7,979 nt of DNA from Gemmatimonadales bacterium (GTDB taxonomy: Bacteria; Gemmatimonadota; Gemmatimonadetes; Gemmatimonadales; GWC2-71-9): assembly GCA_013813675.1 (NCBI GenBank), contig JACCRH010000153.1:1-7979 (forward strand). Reading direction: 5' to 3'. Position 1 is the first letter of the stretch. Each line of letters begins with the position of its first letter. A program made the translations under genes and the position numbers. The notes beneath the pieces were generated by a model, which worked only from the letters and a program-made list of their open reading frames with translations, was not told where the DNA came from and searched no databases. This document shows, piece after piece, positions 1 to 5,971 of the stretch.

Positions 1-2
1 GC

Positions 3-749
3 ATGGCGGCCGCCGCGATCGCCGGCGTCATGGTTGCCGTTGCGGCTCCCGGCCGGCAGCCCGACCAGCCGGCGCCCGCCCGGTCCCCGGTGGACGATAC
101 GAGCGCGAATCTCCCGCCGGGACCGGTCGCCCCATTCGGTTCCGCGCTGGTGGTGGAGAACCGGCTCACCGAGCCGATCGCGCTTACGGTGGAGGACACC
201 GGGCTGATGATCGCCCCCGGTGACAGCGGCCGGCTGCCTCTCCCGGCCGGCGAGGCGTTGGAGGCGCACTGGGCGATGGTGCAGCCATCCACCGGCGACC
301 GCGTGCTGGGCGGGCCGGTAGAAGGCGCCATCGTGGCGCGGCGGGTCGAGGGCGAGCTGCGGCGGGTGGTGGACGCGACCGCGGGCGACGCGCCGCGCTT
401 CACCCCAACGGTGGTGAACCGCGCCGGCCGATCGCTCCGGGTCGCCGTCGTGGCCGGGGACGACAGTCTCGACTGCGGCTGCAGAATCTCGAGTGGCGAT
501 TCGCTTCGCCTGGGGTACTACCGCTACAGCGGGAGCAGCGCGCTCCGGGTCACCGACCGCGCAGGGTGGAGCGCAAGGTTTACCGATTTCGCGGCCGGGC
601 GCGATTCGGCCAGCGGCGCCGTGGTGGTGCGGGTGGAGCGCGCCGACCTGCGTCCACCTCCCCGGGCCACGCCCCGGCGCGCAAAGCCCGCTCGGAAAAT
701 CCCAGCCGAGCCGCGCAATCCGCTCGGGTCTTTTCTGCCGGTGCGCTGA
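3..749 (+). CDS. Exported/anchored protein of unknown function, paralog of the next gene (5' end possibly outside window)
   Basis: I do not recognise this family. The visible 248-residue product begins with a short Ala/Val-rich hydrophobic stretch (residues 2-15) and then a Pro-rich linker (16-45), so it is probably secreted or anchored. The hydrophobic stretch has no basic n-region, and the ATG sits two bases from the window edge, so the true start may lie upstream. From residue 48 the protein looks beta-rich and seems to contain two related units, roughly 48-92 (NRL at 53-55, PGDS at 72-75, W90) and 134-185 (NR at 139-140, SGDS at 164-167). The second unit holds a Cys pair, D-C-G-C at 157-160, followed by LGYYR at 170-174. 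The C-terminus (218-248) is a basic, Pro/Arg-rich tail. The next gene starts 3 bp after the stop and encodes a paralog, so the two are probably co-transcribed. Coding status is fairly sure because the paralogy is at protein level; the function is unknown. Confidence 0.75.
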   Translation: MAAAAIAGVMVAVAAPGRQPDQPAPARSPVDDTSANLPPGPVAPFGSALVVENRLTEPIALTVEDTGLMIAPGDSGRLPLPAGEALEAHWAMVQPSTGDRVLGGPVEGAIVARRVEGELRRVVDATAGDAPRFTPTVVNRAGRSLRVAVVAGDDSLDCGCRISSGDSLRLGYYRYSGSSALRVTDRAGWSARFTDFAAGRDSASGAVVVRVERADLRPPPRATPRRAKPARKIPAEPRNPLGSFLPVR

Positions 750-1352
750 CCGGTGCGCCGCCTGCTGATCCTGGCACTCGTGGTCGCGGTCGCCGCGGCC
801 GCGGCCGGGTACCTCACGCTCGGCCGCTCGCGTCTCCGGTTCACCAACCGCCTCGCAGCTCCGGTACGGCTCGTCTTCGGCGGCCAACCGGCTCGCACGA
901 TCCCACCAAACGGGGTGGTGGAGCTGGTGGTGCCCCGAGGCCCGGCGTCGGTGGCCCAGTGGGAGCTGGTTCGCCCGCTATCCGCGGAGGGCAAGCCCAT
1001 GGGGGAGGAGATCCGGGGAGCGCTCGTCCCCCGCGGCCGGGGGACCCTGGCCGATAGCGCCTGGGTGAGCCAGGGGGACGCCGATTACTTCGCGCCGCTG
1101 GTCACCAACGCGAGTACCGGCCTGCTCCGGGTGACGATAAATGCCGGCCTGGCGGGTGCTCGCGACTGCGAGTGTGCCGTCCGCCCGGGCGCCAACCGGG
1201 TGTTTCTCGGCTACTACCGGCTCTATGGCAACAGCACCGTACGGGCCCGCTCAGCCACCGGCGGCGAGGCCACCTTTCGCGATCTGGGACCCCAGGTGAA
1301 GAGCCGCGACGGCACGCTGGGGCTTCGCTTCGAGGACCAGGATCTCCGGCCC
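144..1352 (+). repeat. Tandem gene duplication at protein level (two paralogous extracytoplasmic domains)
   Basis: Residues 48-217 of the first protein and 28-200 of the second align end to end with few gaps. Shared landmarks in order are NRL, W-x-x-V-x-P, a G-A-[IL]-V stretch, D-C-x-C, LGYYR-x-x-G and F-x-D. The DNA is strongly diverged, so this is an old duplication and not a recent repeat. Confidence 0.75.
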
Positions 1353-1358
1353 CGCTGA
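753..1358 (+). CDS. Membrane-anchored protein of unknown function, paralog of the preceding gene
   Basis: This 201-residue protein starts at GTG, 3 bp after the upstream stop. It has an N-terminal signal-anchor pattern: basic MRR, then a hydrophobic run to about residue 24. I see no clear signal peptidase site or lipobox, so it is probably a single-pass membrane protein with its bulk outside the cytoplasm. The outer part aligns with the upstream protein over its whole length: NRL at 32-34, W70 followed by V73 and P75, D-C-E-C at 138-141, LGYYR at 152-156, and F-x-D near 175-177. Spacing between these landmarks is nearly the same in the two proteins. It lacks the upstream protein's Pro-rich linker and basic tail. 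The two close cysteines could form a disulfide with another subunit or bind a metal; nothing in the sequence decides this. The family is unrecognised. The stop lies 7 bp from the convergent dinB stop. Confidence 0.8.
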   Translation: MRRLLILALVVAVAAAAAGYLTLGRSRLRFTNRLAAPVRLVFGGQPARTIPPNGVVELVVPRGPASVAQWELVRPLSAEGKPMGEEIRGALVPRGRGTLADSAWVSQGDADYFAPLVTNASTGLLRVTINAGLAGARDCECAVRPGANRVFLGYYRLYGNSTVRARSATGGEATFRDLGPQVKSRDGTLGLRFEDQDLRPR

Positions 1359-1365
1359 CCCTTCC

Positions 1366-2556
1366 TCAGCGGTCTCCCCGCCGGGCGCGCAACACCGATC
1401 CGGGCGTCACCGCGCCGAAGCCGTACTTCCCCCGCACCTTGTCCACCGCCACCGACAGGTCCTTGAGTCGCTGCCGCTCGAGCGGCTCGAAGAGATCCGC
1501 TTCCGCCGCGACCCCCAGGTTGGTGGCCGCGATGCCGATCAGCCGGACGCCGCGATTCCGCCGGCGGACGTCCTCGAATGCCGTGCGGAACAGTGTCCGC
1601 GCCGCCTGGTAGAGCTCGGCGTCGAGATCAGTCGCCATCTCGAGGGTCTGGCGCCGGGTGACGGTGTGGAAATCGTCGTGTCGAAGCTTGAGCGTCACCG
1701 TGCGCCCCACGAGCTGTTCCTCGCGAAGCTGGCCGGCCACGCGGGCGGTGAGAAGGGCGAGAATCGCCTCCAGCTCCTCCGGGTCCCGAAGATCGCGCGA
1801 GAGCGTGGTCTCGCGGCTCACCGACTTGGGCAGACGCTCGGCCCGGAGCGTGGCGCCGCCGTGGCCGTGGGCGCGCCGCTTGAGTCCCCGCGCGTCGCCC
1901 CCCACCAGGCGGGCCAAGGCGGCTTCGTCCATGGCCTGCACCTGGTGGACGTCGGTCAGGCCCAGCTCGGCCCATCGCGCCGCTGTCTTGGGCCCGACTC
2001 CGGGTAGCGCGCCGAGCGGCAGCCCGGCCAGAAAGCCCTCCTCCCAGCCGGCCCGCACCTCCATGAGCCCTCGCGGCTTGGCGCGGTCGGAGGCGAGCTT
2101 GGCGATCATCCGGTTGGGGCCGATGCCGATACTGCAGTCGAGCCCGGTGTCGGCCCGCACCACGTCGCGCACCCGCTCGGCCACGGGAAGGAGCGACACG
2201 GGATGGAGCCGGTTGGTGCCGGCGAAGTCGAGGTAGGCCTCGTCGAGCGAGCCCATGACCACGGTGGGCGAGAATCGCTGCAGCACCTCCCGCACGGCGC
2301 GGGAGGCGTCCCGATAGTGCTCGAACGAGCCTTGAAAGAAGGTGGCGGCGGGGCAGAGCCGCACCGCCTGCGCGATCGGCATGCCCGCGTGGATGCCGTA
2401 GCGTCGCGCGGCGTACGAAGCGGACTGGACCACCCCGCGCTGGTCGCGCCGGCCACCCACCACCAGCAGCTCGACCGAGCGCAGCGCCGGGTGGCGCTGC
2501 CGGCAGACCTCGACGAAGAACGCGTCGAGATCCACGTGGAGAATGCGGGCGCTCAT
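1366..2556 (-). CDS. dinB: DNA polymerase IV (Y-family translesion polymerase)
   Basis: This is an error-prone Y-family polymerase that extends primers past damaged template bases in the cytoplasm. The 396-residue product opens with the palm motif H-V-D-L-D-A-F-F (7-14), giving metal ligand D9 and the usual steric-gate Phe at 14. The catalytic S-L-D-E-A-Y motif is at 103-108 (D105, E106). The thumb motif S-I-G-I-G-P-N-R-M-I-A-K spans 142-153. A helix-hairpin-helix, L-P-G-V-G-P-K, is at 184-190, and the little-finger domain follows from about 240. The C-terminus has A-D-L-F (353-356), resembling a beta-clamp-binding peptide, and then a V-D-K-V-R-G-K-Y-G-F segment (371-380) seen in longer DinB proteins. 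I chose the Met at 2554-2556 because the frame continues 39 codons further upstream into the ferritin gene with no family similarity. It is divergent from ferritin and convergent with the paralog pair. No LexA box was recognised. Confidence 0.93.
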   Translation of the reverse strand: MSARILHVDLDAFFVEVCRQRHPALRSVELLVVGGRRDQRGVVQSASYAARRYGIHAGMPIAQAVRLCPAATFFQGSFEHYRDASRAVREVLQRFSPTVVMGSLDEAYLDFAGTNRLHPVSLLPVAERVRDVVRADTGLDCSIGIGPNRMIAKLASDRAKPRGLMEVRAGWEEGFLAGLPLGALPGVGPKTAARWAELGLTDVHQVQAMDEAALARLVGGDARGLKRRAHGHGGATLRAERLPKSVSRETTLSRDLRDPEELEAILALLTARVAGQLREEQLVGRTVTLKLRHDDFHTVTRRQTLEMATDLDAELYQAARTLFRTAFEDVRRRNRGVRLIGIAATNLGVAAEADLFEPLERQRLKDLSVAVDKVRGKYGFGAVTPGSVLRARRGDR

Positions 2557-2564
2557 GCTATCTT
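2556..2564 (+). promoter_or_regulatory. Candidate extended -10 element for the ferritin gene
   Basis: TGCTATCTT fits the extended -10 pattern TGnTATnnT and lies about 30 bp before the ferritin start, within the 38-bp divergent gap. No convincing -35 is seen at the usual distance. A GGAG at 2582-2585 is a suitably spaced ribosome binding site for the ferritin ATG. This is a weak call made by eye. Confidence 0.3.
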
Positions 2565-2594
2565 CGACGCACCCACGGACCGGAGCTCCAGCCG

Positions 2595-3116
2595 ATGATG
2601 AGCAACACGATGCAGGACGCGATGAACCAGCAGATGAAGCAGGAATTCTACTCCTCCTACCTGTACCTCTCAATGTCGGCGTTCTGCGACCGGGCCAATC
2701 TCCCCGGACTGGCCCAGTGGATGCGCGGCCAGGCCCAGGAGGAGACCGGGCATGCGATGAAGATCTTCGATCACCTGCTGGACCGGGGCGGCAAGGTCGA
2801 GCTCTACGAGCTGGGCCGCCCGCCCGCCGATTTCTCCTCCCCGCGGGAAGTGTTCGACCAGGCCCACAAGCACGAGCAGCAGGTCACCGCCAGCATCAAC
2901 AAGGTCTATGGGCTGGCGGTGGACGAGCGTGACTTCGCCAGCACGGTATTTCTCGACTGGTTCGTGCAGGAGCAGGTGGAAGAGGAAAAGACCAGCGGGC
3001 TCCTCGCCGAGCAGTTCCGCATGGTGGGTGAGGACCGGCCGGGCCTGCTCATGCTGGATCGGGAGCTGGGCCAGCGGAAGAGCGGCGTCGCCCACACCGC
3101 GGCGGACGCGACGTGA
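2595..3116 (+). CDS. ftnA: Prokaryotic ferritin (FtnA-type iron storage protein)
   Basis: This 173-residue cytoplasmic ferritin should assemble into a 24-subunit shell that oxidises Fe(II) and stores it as a ferric mineral. Numbered from the first Met, it carries every residue known for the E. coli FtnA iron sites at the same positions: E17, E50 and H53 (site A), E94, Q127 and E130 (site B), E49, E126 and E129 (site C), plus Y24. There is no haem-ligand signature of a bacterioferritin. The C-terminal tail after about residue 160 is longer and more polar than in E. coli FtnA. Two consecutive ATG codons (2595, 2598) could start translation; the GGAG at 2582-2585 suits either. It shares a 38-bp gap with divergent dinB, and its stop overlaps the next start in a GTGA, so it is translationally coupled to the dehydrogenase. 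Confidence 0.95.
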   Translation: MMSNTMQDAMNQQMKQEFYSSYLYLSMSAFCDRANLPGLAQWMRGQAQEETGHAMKIFDHLLDRGGKVELYELGRPPADFSSPREVFDQAHKHEQQVTASINKVYGLAVDERDFASTVFLDWFVQEQVEEEKTSGLLAEQFRMVGEDRPGLLMLDRELGQRKSGVAHTAADAT

Positions 3117-4009
3117 GCCACCGGCCGACCGCCTTCCTGGGACTCGGCGCTATCGGCGCTCCCATGGCGGCGCGCCTGGCTGGCGTGGGAGGACTCGTCG
3201 TCTGGAATCGCACCCGCGCTCGCGCGGAGCAATTCGCCAAGGCGCACGGCGCCCGACTGGCGGCTACGCCCCGGGACGCGGCAGCCGCGGCCGACGTCGT
3301 CATCACCTGCCTGCCGACCTCGCGAGAAGTGGAGGCGATACTCGACGGGCCGGACGGCCTCCTCGCCGGACTGACTCGGGGCGCGCTGCTGCTCGACTGC
3401 ACCTCGGGCGATCCCGCCACCTCCCGCCGGATCGCCGCGCGCCTGGCCGAGCGTGGGATCGCCTTTGCCGACGCGCCGGTCAGCGGCGGCACCAACGGCG
3501 CGGAGGCCGGCACGCTCACGATCATGGTCGGCGCCGATGACGAGACCTTCGCGCGCTCCCGGCCCCTGCTCGAGCACATGGGGAGCCGGGTCGAGCACGT
3601 GGGCCCGGTGGGCGCGGGCCACGCCCTCAAGGCGGTCAACAACGCGCTTCTGGCGGTCAACATCCTCGCGGTGGGCGAGGGACTCGCCGGGCTGGTGAAG
3701 GCCGGCGTGCCCGCCCGCACCGCGCTCGCGGTGTTGAACGTCTCCAGCGGCCGCTCGTTCGTGAGCGAGACCCTGGTCCCGGAGCGGGTCCTCACCGGCG
3801 CCTGGCCCCGGACGTTCCGGCTGGCGCTGCTGGACAAGGACGTAAGAATCGCCTGCGACCTGCTCCGCGAGGTCGGCGTGGACGGACCTCTGCTCGACCG
3901 TTCCGGTGAGCTGTTGAGCGAGGCCCGGGCCACCCTGGGCGAGTCGGCCGACTACTTGGAGGCGATCCGCCTGATCGAGTCCCGGGCCGGCGTCGAGCTC
4001 CGAGGCTGA
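3113..4009 (+). CDS. Beta-hydroxyacid dehydrogenase family NAD(P)-dependent oxidoreductase (3-hydroxyisobutyrate dehydrogenase / GarR-like)
   Basis: This 298-residue enzyme belongs to the family that interconverts short beta-hydroxyacids or aldehydes with NAD(P)(H). Members include 3-hydroxyisobutyrate dehydrogenase, tartronate semialdehyde reductase and succinic semialdehyde/glyoxylate reductase. The Rossmann motif is G-L-G-A-I-G-A-P-M-A (10-19). The residue after A13 is Ile where Met is commoner. W-N-R-T at 31-34, with Arg after beta-2, favours NADP(H) over NAD. The substrate loop D-A-P-V-S-G-G is at 120-126, the catalytic Lys is K173 in G-A-G-H-A-L-K-A-V-N-N, and K242-D243 is the usual C-terminal K-D pair. 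Length is normal for the family. The GTG start overlaps the ferritin stop by 4 bases. The exact substrate cannot be read from the sequence. The NADPH-type motif leans towards the semialdehyde/glyoxylate reductase group. Confidence 0.9.
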   Translation: MSHRPTAFLGLGAIGAPMAARLAGVGGLVVWNRTRARAEQFAKAHGARLAATPRDAAAAADVVITCLPTSREVEAILDGPDGLLAGLTRGALLLDCTSGDPATSRRIAARLAERGIAFADAPVSGGTNGAEAGTLTIMVGADDETFARSRPLLEHMGSRVEHVGPVGAGHALKAVNNALLAVNILAVGEGLAGLVKAGVPARTALAVLNVSSGRSFVSETLVPERVLTGAWPRTFRLALLDKDVRIACDLLREVGVDGPLLDRSGELLSEARATLGESADYLEAIRLIESRAGVELRG

Positions 4010-4071
4010 TCCGGCACTTGCCGCGCTTCCCTCGTCCATTCAGTTTCCGCCCTCATGCCCCGACATAGACG

Positions 4072-4539
4072 ATGAGCGAGTGGGGATCGACCAACCGGCT
4101 GCCCGCCCATGTCGCGCTGGTCGAAGGTCTCGCCTTCGACGGCGACCTGCATCTGCTGACCCGGCCGGCGTACCCGCAGCCGGGTGGCTCCGAGACGCCG
4201 CTGGAGATGCTCAACCGGCCGGACGCGTTCTTCGCGCTCACTCTCTTGGAGGGCCGGGTCGCCCTCGTGCCCAAGGCGCAGGTGCTGGAGATCACCTGCC
4301 CTGAAGACGTGCCGCCCCCCGATCCCGACCGGGTCACCGCGGCCAAGCACGTGGAGCTGGAGGTGATCCTCCCCGGCGGAGCGGAGTATCGCGGCCTCGC
4401 CACCCTGGAGCTGCCCGCCGGTCGGCGGCGCGCCCTGGACTACATGAACGGCGCCGGCGGCTTCTTCGCGCTCTGGGCCGACGGCCACACCCGCTACATC
4501 AACAAATCGCACGTTCGCCTCATCCGCCCCCTCGACTGA
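4072..4539 (+). CDS. Unrecognised protein of two internal repeats, first gene of the pilT-like operon
   Basis: I cannot assign this 155-residue protein. It has no signal peptide, membrane segment or cysteine-rich motif apart from a single Cys at 76, so it is probably cytoplasmic. It consists of two related units of about 62 residues joined by an acidic Pro-rich linker (77-87). The first unit runs from H13-V14 through L-N-R-P-D-A-F-F-A-L (47-56) to K68 and I74. The second runs from H93-V94 through M-N-G-A-G-G-F-F-A-L (125-134) to K145 and I151. The ATG at 4072 is the first possible start, because an in-frame stop lies two codons upstream. No Shine-Dalgarno sequence is visible. The PilT-like gene begins 7 bp after its stop, so a role linked to the ATPase, such as regulator or adaptor, is a reasonable inference but not shown. 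Confidence 0.8.
   Translation: MSEWGSTNRLPAHVALVEGLAFDGDLHLLTRPAYPQPGGSETPLEMLNRPDAFFALTLLEGRVALVPKAQVLEITCPEDVPPPDPDRVTAAKHVELEVILPGGAEYRGLATLELPAGRRRALDYMNGAGGFFALWADGHTRYINKSHVRLIRPLD
4108..4536 (+). repeat. Internal two-copy domain repeat in the pre-pilT protein
   Basis: Residues 13-74 and 93-151 align with only a few gaps. Shared positions include H-V-x-L at the start, a Leu/Met-Asn before a four-residue spacer and F-F-A-L, a Lys about 12 residues later, and a closing V-x-x-I or V-x-L-I strand. Confidence 0.7.
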
Positions 4540-4546
4540 GATCGCC

Positions 4547-5971
4547 GTGGCCCGACTCGACCGCTTCATCCAAGTCATGCACGAACAGCGCGCCGACGCG
4601 CTGCAACTCGCGGTGGGCCACCCCGCGGCCCTGCTGACCAGCGGGGCGGCCCGCGCGATCACCCGGGACGCGTTGAGCGACGGACAGATCGTAGGGCTGG
4701 TGCGCGAAGTCGCGGGTCCCGAGGCGGGAAAAGTTGGGGGTGGTGCGCCGGTGAGTTTCGGCTACCACTCGCCGAGCGGGGAAGTGCAGGTCGAGCTCAC
4801 CCCGGGCACCGACGGCTCGCGGGCGGTAGTGCGTCCTGCCCGGGCGGGCGCGGCGGTGAAGGGACCGGACCGGTCCGAGGCGCGCGGGGAGATCGACGGC
4901 CTGCTGCGTCTGCTGGTGGAGGCCGAGGCGTCCGACCTCCATCTCCGGTCGGGGCAGCCGCCGGTCTTGCGCCGGCAGGGTGAGCTGGTCCGGGAGCAGA
5001 GTCCCCCGATCCCGGCCGAGCGGCTCGAGACGCTGTTGCGGAGCGTGATGTCGCCCAAAGAGATCGCCGAATACGGCGAGGCGGGCGATACCGACTGGGC
5101 CTACGAGATCGAAGGTCTGGCCCGCTTCCGCTGCAACGCGGGCCGGGACCGCCACGGCGCCCTGGCGGTGTTCCGCGTCGTGCCGACCACCGTGCGCACC
5201 GCCGACGAGATGGGACTCAGCCGCGAGGTGCAGAATCTGTGCTATCTGACCAAGGGACTGGTGGTGGTCACCGGCCCTACCGGATCGGGCAAGAGCACGA
5301 CGCTCGCCGCGCTGGTGGATCTCATCAACCGGACTCGCACGGACCATATCATCACCATCGAGGATCCGATCGAGTTCGTGCACCAGAGCAAGCAGTGTCT
5401 GGTGACCCAGCGCCAGGTGGGGCTTCACACCCGATCCTTCAAGAACGCGCTTCGCGCGGCGCTGCGAGAGGACCCCGACATCATCCTGGTCGGGGAGATG
5501 CGCGACCTGGAGACGGTCTCCATCGCGATCGAGACGGCAGAGACCGGACACCTGGTGTTCGGCACCCTGCACACCACCACCGCGGCGTCCACGGTGGACC
5601 GGATCATCGACCAGTTTCCCGCCGACCGGCAGTCCCAGGTGCGGGTGATGCTCTCGGAGTCGCTTCGGGGGGTGATCGCCCAGACGCTCTGCCGGAGGAT
5701 CGGTGGCGGGCGGGTGGCGGCGCGGGAGATTCTTCTCTCCATTCCCGCGGTGTCCAACCTCATCCGCGAAGGCAAGACATTTCAGATCCCCTCCATCATG
5801 CAGACCAACCGGAAGACCGGGATGGTCACCCTGAACGACGCGCTGATGGAGCTGGTGGAGGGCAAGCAGGTGGAGCCCAAGGAAGCCTACATGAAGTCGG
5901 TGGAGAAGACCGGCTTCGCCGCCGCGCTCAAGGCGAGGCGCCATGATACCAGCTTCCTTGGGGAGGCATGA
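4547..5971 (+). CDS. pilT: Type IV pilus retraction ATPase (PilT/PilU-like) with an extra N-terminal domain
   Basis: This is a hexameric secretion ATPase of the type that powers pilus retraction (twitching) at the cytoplasmic face of the inner membrane. The standard PilT part starts near residue 114 with a PAS-like domain (A-S-D-L-H-L at 128-133, G-Q-P-P at 136-139). The core follows: Walker A G-P-T-G-S-G-K-S-T (243-251), Asp box I-T-I-E-D-P-I-E (269-276), Walker B I-I-L-V-G-E-M-R-D (312-320) and His box G-H-L-V-F-G-T-L-H (334-342). The retraction-linked AIRNLIRE motif appears as A-V-S-N-L-I-R-E (401-408). At 474 residues it is over 100 longer than classical PilT (about 344). The extra N-terminal 112 residues resemble a degenerate second copy of the PAS-like domain. 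Start is GTG with a weak GAG upstream. It overlaps trmJ by ATGA. PilT versus PilU cannot be settled from sequence alone. Confidence 0.9.
   Translation: MARLDRFIQVMHEQRADALQLAVGHPAALLTSGAARAITRDALSDGQIVGLVREVAGPEAGKVGGGAPVSFGYHSPSGEVQVELTPGTDGSRAVVRPARAGAAVKGPDRSEARGEIDGLLRLLVEAEASDLHLRSGQPPVLRRQGELVREQSPPIPAERLETLLRSVMSPKEIAEYGEAGDTDWAYEIEGLARFRCNAGRDRHGALAVFRVVPTTVRTADEMGLSREVQNLCYLTKGLVVVTGPTGSGKSTTLAALVDLINRTRTDHIITIEDPIEFVHQSKQCLVTQRQVGLHTRSFKNALRAALREDPDIILVGEMRDLETVSIAIETAETGHLVFGTLHTTTAASTVDRIIDQFPADRQSQVRVMLSESLRGVIAQTLCRRIGGGRVAAREILLSIPAVSNLIREGKTFQIPSIMQTNRKTGMVTLNDALMELVEGKQVEPKEAYMKSVEKTGFAAALKARRHDTSFLGEA
4550..5182 (+). repeat. Duplicated N-terminal PAS-like domain within the PilT-like protein
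   Basis: Residues 2-59 align without any gap to residues 114-171 (constant offset of 112). Identical positions are D5/D117, A16/A128, L19/L131, L21/L133, G24/G136, P26/P138, L29/L141, G33/G145, L51/L163, R53/R165, V55/V167 and P58/P170. The likeness continues more loosely through paired strand-rich segments ending near residues 97 and 212. Confidence 0.7.

Noticed and set aside
2557..2673. N-terminal extension of dinB by 39 codons into the ferritin gene
   Set aside because: The extension is Ser/Arg/Ala-rich with no family likeness, overlaps the ferritin start, and the DinB family begins at the Met before A-R-I-L-H-V-D.
2906..4039. A 377-codon minus-strand open frame opposite ferritin and the dehydrogenase
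   Set aside because: It spans two well-supported genes on the other strand and has the composition of a shadow frame.
4010..4071. A promoter in the 62-bp gap before the two-repeat protein
   Set aside because: TTGCCG at 4018-4023 has no acceptable -10 at the right distance, so no element is called, although a promoter may still be there.
4520..5944. A 474-codon open frame on the minus strand opposite the PilT-like gene
   Set aside because: It is His/Arg/Gly-rich low-complexity sequence mirroring the GC-rich codons of a solid ATPase gene; no domain is recognisable.
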